In this document: in pieces, positions 1 through 11,111 of the stretch
Position numbering within the stretch: position 1 is the first letter of the stretch
Layout: each line of letters starts with the position of its first letter
Source: Solanum dulcamara
Taxonomy: Eukaryota > Streptophyta > Magnoliopsida > Solanales > Solanaceae
Direction of reading: 5' to 3'
Length of the DNA: 64,000 nucleotides
Assembly: GCF_947179165.1 (NCBI RefSeq)
Contig: NC_077242.1
Location: forward strand, 36,205,097-36,269,096
Translations under genes and position numbers: made by a program
The notes under the pieces: generated by a model
Database searches by the model: none
What the model was told of the DNA's origin: nothing
Seen by the model: only the letters and a program-made list of their open reading frames with translations

Positions 1-165
1 CTTGGCCTGATAAAACCCTTATTTAGGAGGTCCTGGAGCAGCACCTTAAGCTCCCTCAACTCAACAAGTCCATTTGATATGGTGGAATAGAGATTGGCTG
101 TGTACCCAGCTCAACATCAATTCCAAAATCTATATCACGCTCAAGAGGAAGACGAGGTAGACAGT
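1..165 (-). pseudogene. M0 reverse transcriptase, N-terminal fragment (cut by window edge)
   Basis: Minus-strand translation gives the usual gypsy segment just before the RT fingers: a DFGID-like stretch, then GTQPISIPPY, then an ELK-rich helix and a DLLNKGFIR-like end. In working elements this begins the polymerase that copies retrotransposon RNA into cDNA. The PPY part and the ELK part lie in different frames, so there is at least one frameshift. The rest of RT lies left of base 1. It continues from the protease segment downstream of the M0 gag. Confidence 0.8.
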
Positions 166-186
166 GGGAAATGCATCAGGAAACTC

Positions 187-790
187 TCAGACCACCAGAG
201 TAGAATAAATAGAAAGAGTGTCAACACTAGTATCACTAACATAAGCAAGATTGGCTAGACACCCCTTTCCCACTAACCAAAGAGATCTAAAGAAATATAT
301 CACACTACATAGTAAATGACTAATTGTACCTACCCACTCAATTTGGGGAATACTGGGCAAACACAAGGTAACGATCTTGGTGAAGAAATCCAAAACCATA
401 TGATGAGTAGACAACCAATCCATGCCCATAATCAAGTCAAAGTGTACAATATCTAGAACAATTAGGTCTTCTCTAGTATCGTACCCCATGATAGTCACTA
501 CACATGATCGATACACTCGATCCACTACTAAAAAATCACCTATGGGGGTACCCAAACATATAGGCACAAGCAATGGCTCATATAAAATATACCATCGAGT
601 AGCATAGCGAACACACATATGAGTAAGTGGACCTCAGATCAAATAAAGCATAGACAGTCTGAGGAGAGACAGAGATTGTGCCTATGATGAAGACATCTAA
701 TGTCTCCGTGTATAGCCTACCCGAAAAAGCATATATGTGACTACGTCCACCTCTACCACCTGCCCAGCCCACCTGGGGCCACTCTTATTA
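187..790 (-). pseudogene. M0 retropepsin-like aspartic protease, degenerate
   Basis: Two minus-strand open segments (578-772 and 187-618) overlap in different frames and together cover a retrotransposon protease. The first carries ALFDLRSTYSYV where the family normally has a D-x-G-(S/T) active-site turn, so the Asp is kept but the Gly is replaced by Arg. The second contains DLIMGMDWLS, the conserved C-terminal hallmark of this protease class. The frame change between them makes it non-functional. It sits between gag and RT, as expected for Ty3/gypsy. Confidence 0.82.
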
Positions 791-799
791 CCCTAAGAA

Positions 800-2160
800 T
801 CACCTCTGCCACCCTACACACTCTCTCTGGATGGCTAAATTGGGGCCCTAGGGGCCCAAACCTGCTAACCCTATAGACCCTACTGACTCTGGCATCGACG
901 ATGGATAATAGTAGGACACTCATTGGAAAAGTGACATATCATACCACACTTATAGAACAACCCCCTGAATGAACTTCTCTGTGATATCCTAGTTAAACCC
1001 GAATGACCACCATGGCTTGAATTGCTAGAAGTCTAACCCCAAGAAGACTGACCCAAAGTTTTGCCGCTCTAACCACTGAAACCCATTGACCCACCATCGG
1101 TAAGTTGTAAGGCTTCCTGAACTGGTCTACTAGGTGGATACTGCTGCCAATGGCCTCTATCAAAAGAACCCCTACTATGTGACTGGCGTCCATTGAAACT
1201 GTACTGGCAGTGAGGCCTCATATAGCTTCAATAGTATGGGCATGATCTATTATCTGCAAGAACGAAAATCCTAATGTAACCATCTGCTCTGTAATGAACC
1301 TTAAAGTAATAGATGACCCCATGACAAACTGACGTACCCTCTTCTTTTCTATCGCCAAAATAATGGTAGCATACCTAGAGAGATAGTGGAACTGAGACTC
1401 ATACTCTATGACCATCATCCCTCCCTATACTAGCACTGTGAACCCTTAAATTAAGGGGTACATACTTGTCCAAGAAAGCCTCAGAGAACTAACTTCATGA
1501 CATCGGTGGGGATCCTGCAGGTCGGCAGCTAAGATAAGATCTCAACCACTAATTTGCTGGTCCATCTAGCTGGAAACTAGTGTAATCAACCCCGTGGAAC
1601 TCCACCAATCTATGGTGATGCAACCTCTCCTGGAAACTAACTAGAAACTCATGGGCATCCTCGCTTGTGGAACTTGAGAACTTGGGAAGGGCCTATCTGA
1701 TAAACCTCTATAACATCTTCTGCTCCTCTGCGGTCATAATCGGCCTAGCTGACATGTGTTGAACAACCGGAGGGATAGGCTGAATCACAAAATGAGAAGC
1801 TGTGGTAGTAGATGTAAGATTAGGCTCTGATCATACTATGCCCTATCCTATCCCAAAGTCTGTGCATCCTCTTGGACTTAAGGTCTGGATGAAGTGCTAG
1901 GCAGTGTCACTGCTTGGGACATACCCTTCAAAAAGTTGATGATCTTTGCTATAGTATCCTATAACACTAGCGTGGCCATGAATCCAGGTGGAGGCTGGGT
2001 TGGATCCTCTGCCGCCGGCTGAGGCTCGAACTGCTCAACCTTTATATTTGACTTTGAAACTAGTGTTGTATCCTGAGCTCTGCTCCAACCTCTGTGTCAA
2101 GCTCTATCTCTACCCAAAGCTAGGGCTCTACTTATAGGCGACTGGGGTCCTCATCTATCT
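800..2160 (-). pseudogene. M0 gag, degenerate
   Basis: Gag is the capsid/nucleocapsid protein that packages element RNA. The clearest part is 1218-1418, where the minus strand reads YESQFHYLSRYA followed by an RVRQFVMGS-like stretch, a typical gypsy capsid signature. A Cys/His nucleocapsid knuckle can be traced near 900-960 in broken form. The N-terminal third (about 1700-2160) is recognisable only as a proline-rich linker ending in a PGFMATL-like stretch. Several frameshifts and stops separate these pieces. Placement between the primer site at 2365 and the protease supports the call. Confidence 0.72.
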
Positions 2161-2364
2161 TGAGTAGATCTCGTTAAGAAAGAGTGAAACAAATAGGGTT
2201 TAGAGGTGTTCATCATAATTAGCGCACAATCAAAAACAATAATAGTGAATTAATTTCTACCAATGTCCTATAGCCTCCCAAAGATTAGATACTAACGTCA
2301 TTATACCAATCCGCAGGATTCTACTAGACACTTGCTCCTGTAATAGTGAGACCGGTGAACCTAA

Positions 2365-2376
2365 GCTATGATACTA
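2365..2376 (-). other. M0 primer binding site (initiator tRNA-Met type)
   Basis: On the plus strand this reads gctatgatacta, the reverse complement of the plant tRNA-iMet primer site with two mismatches. Three bases separate it from the LTR end at 2380. It fixes the orientation of M0 as minus and marks the LTR to its right as the 5' LTR. Confidence 0.75.
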
Positions 2377-2379
2377 CTT

Positions 2380-5300
2380 TGTCACGACCCAAATCTGAGC
2401 CATGATGGCACTTACTACAACCCGAGTAAGCAAGCCAAACCCAAAGCAAGCACAACTCAAACCTCAATTTAAATATATAATGAATAATATAAGAAGGCGG
2501 AAGCAAGAAGAATATAACAAAAGAAAAGTCAAGCCAAGGTATAGATATGTAAATAAGATACAAATATACAATAGGCCCGATAGTGACTAAAAATGATGGA
2601 TGACACTAGACTAACCCCCGACCTGGTGTCACCTATACAGGAGCTACTAAGTACTAAACCTAATAATATGTATAAAAAATACAGAACTGACTATCCCAAA
2701 ATATAAAATAATAGCCAGTACAAAAAAAAGAAAGTAGCAAGTCTCTGAACGCTGGGAGCTCACCACAATGCAAATTTGTAACTACTATAGATTATCAGGT
2801 GCACATTGAGGGGTTTCTTGAACTGAGAGCTGTATCAAAAAGATGTACAAATGTATTATAAGTACCAAAACACATGGTACTCAGTAGGCATCATAGGCCG
2901 ACCATGCTCGGAAAGAATAAATATATATTAAATAGCACAATGATACTAATAATAACAGGGGAGAAGCATAAAACTATGACCTCGAGGAAAGGAGTGCGGG
3001 AAGATCATACATTAATCAAGTTAAGCCAACATATCATGTAATCACATCAATAATCCCAACTCATAAAATACCAAAAAGAAACAAATGTAAACTCGTAGTT
3101 ATGACTCAATATCCTCCAAAAGTATCATGAAGCACCCGGAATAACCCTCAATCTCATCAATAAAAGGGGACACCTAGAATCATACCTCCATCTCATCAAC
3201 ATAAAAAAAATAACCCAAAACATGTATCAATGGGCCGCTCGAAATCCAGACCGCGAGCTTATCACATCAAATAAAGTGTAGCGCAAAGTCAATAGAAAGT
3301 CCGCCTTCAATCATACCTCGAGCTCATCAACCATGAGATGCCATAAATAAGATATCACCTTATTTCATGAATTTCTCATATTAATTCATCAACCGAAATT
3401 CTTAATATCATCTTTTATTCTTTATTTTAAAAAAGATTTTTAACATCGGTGAGGTAGATAAGACTAATAGTATTTCAAAAATATAGCACTCACCTGAGAC
3501 TCCAGTATAATGAAAGCACGGCCTCGAGCCTAATATTTTAATATAACAAGCAATCAATGCATAAGCATAAGCCAAAAATCACCATGAGTGGCCAACCAAA
3601 ACCAAATAAATCAAACATGTGGCATCCTAAGTTCAAAGAACCTAGGAGCAATTTTTAAGGATTCTAAGAGATGTAAACAAGCCTAGCTCCTAGACTAAGA
3701 CTCCCACGACTAATATTCCAAACTAGATACTAATGATGATCATCGAGTCTAAAATACTAAATAAGATATCAACACCTAAATCACCAAACTAATCACTTTT
3801 TACCACCCAAGATATATCAGTTCCAACCAACCTAAGTCTAGCAAGAGGAAGCCATAACCTACCTCAAGGCCAAAATCGCACATGAACCACTAAACTTGAG
3901 CTTTTCTCTTTCGAGCCTCCTTCGAACGATGCCACTCTATCAACAATGGAATCACAATGTCAATACGATCGTTATGACATTAAGATTATCAAATTTGGAG
4001 TCAGGGCAATTTTTGAAGTAAAAATCAAGAATTGTGGGTCTCACTTCGTAACTTAAGAAATTTACTCTAAGAATAAGCCTTAGATTCTAAGCATAACTTT
4101 TTCTCCAAAAGGAGCCACAATTCATAAAACCCAACAACTACAACATCAACAAACACCAAGGTATTCAATCTATTACACTAACCACAAAAATTGCAAGGAA
4201 AAAGGCAATTTATCTCAAAAGAAGCCTTTGCTCCTAATTATTAACACACTAATATATTCCCTTAAAAAATCCATGCAACTTAGCCTTTTAAATCACCCAT
4301 GTATAGAGAGAAAAAAGAGTTTTGAAAAAAGGACCAAAAATAAGCCTCTAATGTCGTTTAAGCAAACCCCTGGTGTTAGCATGAGCGACCTACTCAAAGA
4401 GGTGGGTAACGATTTAGCAATGCCGGGTCGCTTAAGCGACCAGTCGCTTAAGCGATGGTGTGTCACTTTATAGACCCCCAACCCCAGGTGATTTGTCTCT
4501 TTAGCGATATCCTAGCCGCTTTAGAGGAACTCACTTTAGCGACCAGGAGTGCTGGTGCAAAAAGATCTTGGCATGCCCAATTCTTTGATGGGGTGTTCTA
4601 AATTTGTTCGAAATACGTGCGCACAAACGCGATATGCTACCCTACAAAATTTGATGTTCTAAACTCAATGGCATATTCGAAATTCCCAGACGAGGTCATT
4701 TTACCAAAAAGTGGTCCCACACCCAAGTGCCATTTTCTCCAACAAGTGTTGAGATTAGACCAAAAGCCTCAAAAAGCAAACAAAGAGTCGGTCTAGACTA
4801 AACTAAACCTTCAAGAACTAACCGCACAGTTAGAATTTCCATCCGAGTGCGATTTTCAAAAATATTAACCAAACTCATACTGATTGCCTCGATACTCATG
4901 CCCATCATGCTACTAGCTAAATCAGCCATCCTAGAGCTGATGGAACTATTAGAATTTTGTTCTAATTTTGTTTACCCTAAGTTATGGCCAAAGTCATACT
5001 TTATAGTTATAAAGGTTCCAAAATAGGGAAATGGAACTAAAACCATATCGAGCACCTCGGGAATCGAAATAATGGTTAGTCTAAACCAAACTTGACATTC
5101 TAGAGCTAACTACGCTAATGAAATTTTCATCCTAGGGCATTTACTAAAAATAGTGATTGAAGTCAAAGTTAACTAAACATTTGAAGTTAAAATGAAAAAT
5201 TGCACAAACTCAAAACGAAGACTCCAAAACCTAAACCAATCTTTATTCTAGACCAAAATGGACCTTCTAGAGCTGATGAAATCACCTAAATTCTCATACA

Positions 5301-5404
5301 ACGTCCGACTCTCTAGATATTTCTTTTAAACATACACTAAAAAATAGTTTAAAAATACATAATTAATTAGATAGCAATCCAAAGATGGGTTATAGGCCAT
5401 CAAG
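2380..5404 (-). repeat. M0 5' LTR, family A, truncated at its outer end
   Basis: The LTR begins on the plus strand with tgtcacgaccc, adjoining the primer site, and aligns in order with the other family A LTRs. It carries two copies of a palindromic cassette near 4427-4456. The outer end should read ...ggtcattaca, but that is missing. At about 5404 the sequence switches to the family D LTR of M1, so the junction is a deletion or fusion breakpoint. There is no coding capacity. The short open frames inside it, for example at 4228-4473, are chance. Confidence 0.8.
4427..4456. repeat. Two tandem 14-nt palindromes in the M0 LTR
   Basis: GTCGCTTAAGCGAC at 4427-4440 is a perfect palindrome. Two bases later a second copy at 4443-4456 differs only in its last base. 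Looser relatives (agcgacc, ttagcgat, ttagcgacc) surround them from 4384 to 4545. The same 14-mer recurs in the family A LTR at 63845-63858. Confidence 0.9.
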
Positions 5405-5915
5405 TTATGGGACAAACTTTAACTTATGGATCTATTCTTATTAGCCTTCTCAAAGGCAATGAGGAGTTGCCAGTCTTTCGATAGATCCTATCCTACACTA
5501 GCTACATATTTTATGTAACTAGAGTTATTTGACTCTGGTCCAACTCGGTGCTCAGTACTACTCTCAAAACATAAAATGTAATGCTTATACTAAACTATGA
5601 GTAAAAACTCAAAATACTTCTTTTAGCTCTCTTATATATTTAACTCATATTCCTCAAGTTTCTTTCTCAATCTCGTGCTCAAAATACTATATGTGCTCAA
5701 TACTTCAACTCATTTAGGCTTGATAGGGATCATGCTTAAATCAGTGAAACAAGGACTTCAGAATTTGATTAATAAATTATGCTTAAAACTTCTTTCTCAT
5801 TCAATAGATAAAATAAATCATTCTTTAAATCAAAACAATGCATAAAATAATTAATGCAAAAACTCAAGTAGGGTTCATGTGAATGCAAACATGAACAGAA
5901 ATCTCAAGAACTCAA
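5405..5915 (-). repeat. M1 3' LTR, left fragment (family D)
   Basis: This stretch aligns with 42110-42600 in the intact M1 5' LTR: the same acaaactttaacttatgg start, the same order, and roughly 85-90% similarity by eye. It stops at CTCAA (5911-5915), where P1 begins. The LTR resumes at 31097. The portion matching 41358-42108 is absent, lost at the junction with the M0 LTR. Confidence 0.85.
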
Positions 5916-6141
5916 TTATAATGACCCTCCAAGATGTTTCCTCTATTTTCCAATCTTTTTAGCATTTATATCTTTCTTTTAGCGATATCAAGTCATTTAC
6001 AACTTGCTGGCACTGATAGTTCGGTTGCCTAGTCGTTCATTTGTTTTTTATATCCATTTTTGTGTTTTGGAGCTATCGGAGGTTCAACTGTAGAGTTCAA
6101 TCAAAACTCTAGCAAAATGGTCTCAACCTTGGATGTTAACA
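5916..6141 (+). repeat. P1 5' LTR, left fragment
   Basis: The start (ttataatgaccc) matches the family A 5' terminus tgtaatgacc with small changes. The next 220 bases align with 18198-18430 of the P1 3' LTR, including the cactgatagttcggttg and ttttgtgttttggagc stretches. Similarity ends near 6141, where unrelated sequence begins. About 1.1 kb present in the 3' LTR (18430-19510) has no counterpart, so a deletion accompanied the insertion. Confidence 0.82.
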
Positions 6142-8257
6142 GAAAGATGATAGCAACGGAAGGAAGTAACTGACGATATTGGAAGTCACAAGGCACGCAG
6201 GTAAGCAAAGGCACAAAAGATATCTTTTGGGTAAGGTATTGAAGTAGAACTGAAATGTAAAGTTATAAATTGAAAGGAAGACTAGATAGAAAAGTGTAAC
6301 AGGGGAAGTTCTAGTGGACGTACGAGGTAAGTCCATTTTCATACTGTTGATTATGGGCGCCCTGTGTGGCTGCGATATGATGTGATATGATACATATATA
6401 TGTATCTTTATATATGTTGGCCCTGTGAGGCACTGTTGGTATTTTCTGCGTGCAGGTTTGAGATAATAAGAAATACAGAGGAAACTCTGCCCAAATTTTC
6501 CTAGAAATAAAAAGAGAATGATATATAGGGTTGTAGTATGTCTTGAAAGGTCGTGCCCACAATAATGATTAGATTTGGCTAAACCACGAGTATGGCTGAC
6601 CTCGAGAAATAAGTTAATTTCTGAATTGATGGCAATAGAAACTAGGAGATCGATATTGATATGGTAAACAAAAGTTGGAAAAGACTTGTGACCCTAGGGA
6701 GATGATTTAGAGAAGACTGGTAGTTCTGGATAGAACGATATATTAAGGCACCGACGGAATTGATACACAAGGATAAACTGTGATGAGCTATAATTAAAAA
6801 GGAGTAATAATATGATTAAGACAATAAGGCAAGGGAAACAAAATTATGATGGATATGAAGTATTAATAGAACAGCTTGGGAGATATTAAGGATAAGACTA
6901 ACTAAGAATGGTAAGTAACCCATATTAAGAATCGTAAAAAAGGTTAAGAAGTGTTATACTATGGGGTGAAATATGAATTGGATATGATGTGAATATAATG
7001 AGGATCGTTATGAAATTAAGTAAAGCCTAGTGAGAAAGTGGCTAGTGATAGGATGTGGTCCATGTAAATATAAGGGTAAGTGTGAAATGGAAAAGCGGGC
7101 TAGGGAACAAATAAGAAACACTTATCAAGTTCCGTAGGGAAAGTTACGAATAAAGATTATGCGATAATGGAAAGGATAGTGAGCACAAGGAAAGAAAGAG
7201 TAACTGAAAGGAGTAAGCAAGAAGAAAGTGATATGATAGTGACATGTGTAGCCAAAGATATGAATGCTAAAAGTGACAAAACTATGAAAGACCAAGCTGT
7301 AGAAGGATGAGCGATGAGATAGAATGTGTATTAGGGAATAATTGGTATGATACAAATAAAGATGGATGGACAGGATACCTTTTGAAAATGAGAAAAAGGA
7401 TTATGTGGAAGTAATGTGTTTCGAATAATACAGAGGTAGTATAAGATCCCTCTTGTATAGAATAAAAGATAGACATAGATGGGATAAATAGCAAGAGAAA
7501 TTTACAGAAGAACCCAAGATAGATATGATTAAATGAATACAGATACGGAAAGAAAGGGAAACATTCAATATGAACTTCAAAGTCCAATACGACTACATAG
7601 TTATAAGGTAAGGCCCTGATTGAGGCGAACTTGGTATGTTATTGAGAAAATTAAAAGCCGGTATTGGGTAAGACCAGGGAAGGGTATCGAATAACTCAAG
7701 AGTTCGTGTGAAGGATAATGATACCATGCGGGGTCAAAAGCCAAGATGTTGGCTATAGCATTGATCGCAAATGATGCTGCGATAGATAAATAACCAAGGA
7801 AAAGCGAAAATAATCCTCCTATGATTAGAAGTGATAAGATCAAGGAGTGAATAAAAGAAAATAAAGAAGTATGATAAGATGGGACAAGCGAGTTTCAATG
7901 TGAATAAGATAGGTAAAGCAGAATGAACCCAAAGACGAAAAGACTATGTCTACCTCATACAAGTTGTACCGATAGGGTTATGCAACCTATGAATATGTAT
8001 GTGTTACGTATAGGGCCAAGTGAGTAAGTACGTGGTAAAAGGAATAAGGGTTCAATAAGGACAATACAGTTGTAATATTTTAGATACATTACAAGGAGAT
8101 AGAGAAGAGATATCTATACTTATTCCTCATATCCAAAGGTAGCCTAAACTCCTAAAATGATTGGAAGACAACGATTATAGAGAACTCCCATAAATCCTCG
8201 TAAAAACCTATAAGACGAGTTAACATTCAAGGACAAATGTTCTAAAGGGGTAAAGAA
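6142..8257 (+). mobile_element. Purine-rich non-coding interior of a family B element, with 3' polypurine tract
   Basis: From about 6590 to 8200 the plus strand is strongly enriched in A and G, with few C. No frame shows gag, RT or integrase motifs, and the longest frames are under about 100 codons. The end carries the classic pre-LTR signature: a caaatgttctaaaggggtaaagaa tract ending at 8257, immediately before the family B LTR. This reads as the 3' part of a large non-autonomous (LARD-like) interior. Sequence at 6142-6590 is also unrecognised. No 5' LTR is visible, so the element is truncated on its left. Confidence 0.6.
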
Positions 8258-8760
8258 TATTATACCCCGTAGTTTTGTGTCTTGAAAGACTTTTGAACCT
8301 TGAGAGGTTTTGAGTGTCTTGAAAGGTTCTTAAGCTTCTTAGAAGTTACCAGGTGAGACGAATAAGCTATAACGCTATTAAAAAACTCTAAGGAAAGGAG
8401 AATGTGATACCCCATAGTAGAGAAGATTGGAAATAGAGTTATAAGAATCCGGAAGAAGTTGGAGACCGAATAATAAGTCATACAACTCGACTTATTTACA
8501 TAAGCTACCAACTTAGAAATCTTACACACTTAAGCTACTTGAGTACATACCAAGATTACGTATCAAGGATTATATAGATTTATAAAGTAAGATGAGATTA
8601 CGAACCCACGAGGGGGGAAAAAGGTGACATATGGCAGCATAAGAGAGTGACATGTGACAACATGAGAGAGTGCCACATGGAAGTAGCTGGAGCAACGAGT
8701 GGGATCCACATGCCATATGGCATCCCCAGATTGGAGGAGGTGATGTGTTGTCCCAATAAG

Positions 8761-8860
8761 GGCTTGATATGTGTCACCACTTAGGGATTGATACTTGTCA
8801 CCACTTAGGGATTGACATGTGTCACGACTTAGGGATTGACACGTATCACCCCCTTAGGTG
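8761..8860 (+). repeat. 24-bp tandem repeat upstream of the LTR TATA-like site
   Basis: The core ttaggg recurs at 8781, 8805 and 8829, with a shortened ttagg at 8853, an exact 24-bp period. Each unit carries an acatgtgtcac-like element, a relative of the G-box. The sister LTRs have only about two such units at the matching position. The array ends about 10 bases before the cctatatatatg sequence at 8868-8880. Confidence 0.85.
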
Positions 8861-8867
8861 GCCTATA

Positions 8868-8880
8868 TATATGTCTTAAG
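8868..8880 (+). promoter_or_regulatory. Putative TATA region of the family B LTR
   Basis: An AT-rich cctatatatatg element lies just downstream of the 24-bp repeats. It is followed by an A/G-rich stretch resembling the start of the R region. The homologous place in the solo LTR at 60210-60218 also keeps a TATATATA core. Promoter function is inferred from position only. Confidence 0.5.
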
Positions 8881-11111
8881 ACTTATCAAAGTTCTATAAA
8901 TTTCTAGAAAACACAAGAATAAGAGAGAAAAGAAGAGAAGAAACTAGAGAGGTAGAGAGAGAAGCCCACGGATTTAGAGAGAAAAAAGGTATGTTCTCCA
9001 ATTTTGTTCCATGAATTAATTATCTAGGGTTTACCATGATGTTATGAAGGTATTGGTAATGTAAATTAATGGTTTGGATCATCCCCAAAATGTTAACAAA
9101 CAGCTTTGAAGTTTCCGCTGCGCTAAAGGAAATTTTGAGGCGAGTTCCGACAAGTTTTGGCAAGTTTTGAGTAAGGTAAAGTTTTCCCTTTCGAACTGAA
9201 TTTTATGATATTTTTATGGGGTATATTACATGTATTAAGTGAGGCTGGAAGTGGAAAATGTATATAAGGATGCTTGATGTTAGAAACAAACTAAATTGAA
9301 GTCGTAGTAGGTAAATCGAAGTCGAGTAGTGTGTTGTTGTTGTGGTGCTGCAGGTTGGGATTGTTTAATTGCATGTTGCAGTGATGGAATTTACTCAAAA
9401 CGGGGTGTGGGTGCTTCTGGTTGAAGCCACACGACCCTATGTTTTTGTATGGTAAAAGATTTTGAGAAATAAAGGTTAAAAACTCTATTTTGATATCGTA
9501 GTTTTGAGCTAGTGGTTTGGAGTTGTATTGAGTAATGTTGAAGTGATTTAATTGTGTATATGATTCTGTTTTTTCTTGTTGGTATGGTTGTTTACATGGT
9601 GGACGAGTTGAAATCTCGGGGATGTTGAAGTTATAGGGGAGATGCTGCCCGATTTTTTGTAACTTAGGAACTAGTAATGAACTAGTCGAGGGAAATGGAT
9701 AAGGAAATGACCTCTATGGAGACTTGATTATAGAGTTGGAATTGGAAAGTGAAAGGTCATTAAATATAGTATTACTTTCATGTTAGATAGGTTCAATAGA
9801 CGACGAGGCAAACGTATTAGGAGTAAGAGGTATGTAAAGCTAACCGTACCTTTTTTTGGCATGTCTTTGGCATAATATGTAAAGCTAACCGTTCTTTCAC
9901 TTGTCATGTTTTGACATAAGTATATAAAGCTAATCTTCCTTTTTGGCATGGTTTTTATGAAACAAGTATATGACTTTTATATGATTCCAATAAAGTTCCT
10001 ATTCGTAGAGCCGCTAGGATGGCCAACTTCTTGATTTTCTAAAGGATATTTTATCGTGCCTAGATATGTGTATATGATTCGAAAAGTTCTATTTGGATAT
10101 AACTTATAGTAATATTCAAAAGGTACTTGATACGACTCTTATCTTGATTTTTGAATAATAGCTCATTTTGTTAACTCCATCGAGTCTCAAAAATGATTTA
10201 AAGTGCATTTAGTTTCTCACTACTCCACTCGTGGATGCCTCAATGCTTCATTCACTGAGCCTGGGTTAGGTTTTGTTATCGTGCATACTTCTCTGCATCG
10301 TTCGTCAAGCCCCAATGTGAGGGGGCAAGTATACCCTATACATGGGTTTGATTTGTGGAGTCATGATGTGATATGTACACATATGATATGATCTGATATG
10401 ACCATCTGATATAATATGATCTGTTATGGAGATATTTCCTACTCTAGAGTTATGATGTGCTATGGCGCCAGTGACAGGGCAGTGACCACAATATGTTCAC
10501 CGAGTCCCATAATGGGGCCGGATATGGCATATGTTTTTCTGCATATATTATCAGTGGTTATGAAAAGCATTTTGATATTCTGGATATTTTGCTCATTTTT
10601 GCACCTTCTGTTCTGGTAATGGCTTTACCTATTACAGTCCATGCTTTACATACTAGATACGTTGTCTGTACTAACCCTCTTTCTTCGAGGGCTGCGTTAC
10701 ATGCCTGCAGGTACAGACATTCAGTTTGCTGATCCGCTCGCTTAGGACATCCACCCTATTGGTTGGCAATGCTCCTTTATCCGAAGCCCTATTTTGGTAC
10801 TAACTTTTCAGTTGTACATTTGTACATATTGGTTAAGGGTACGATGGGGACCTATCCCATCATATGACTAGGCTATCGTTCTGTAGAGGTCTGTAGACTT
10901 TTGATGTGGGTTATGTATATATGTTTTGGGATTTATGTTCTGTGATGGTCTTAACGACCCTCTTGTGTTATATCTATTCTCATGCGCTCTCTAGCGACCC
11001 TTTTTTGATTTCTACTTTTGTTTATTCTGCTAACACGCTAAGTAGGGCTAAGGGTACGTATGGGTGCCCAACTCGGGCACCAGTCACGGCCTATAGATTT
11101 GGGTCATGACA

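Larger units (their letters stand above)
8258..11111 (+). repeat. Family B LTR (3' LTR of the truncated element), 2.85 kb
   Basis: It begins tattataccccgta, a decayed TGTTACACCCCGTA, and ends gggtcatgaca. It aligns throughout with the solo LTRs at 59690-63232 and, reversed, 53810-56813. A polypurine tract precedes it, so it is a 3' LTR and not a solo LTR. No target duplication is seen (aagaa left, ttact right), as expected if the left end was lost. It contains a 24-bp repeat array and a TATA-like site near 8871. Confidence 0.85.

Noticed and set aside
7282..7587. 101-codon minus-strand frame rich in Phe, Leu and Ser, looking like a membrane protein
   Set aside because: The complement of a purine-rich strand necessarily encodes Phe/Leu/Ser. 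No start context or homologue is visible.
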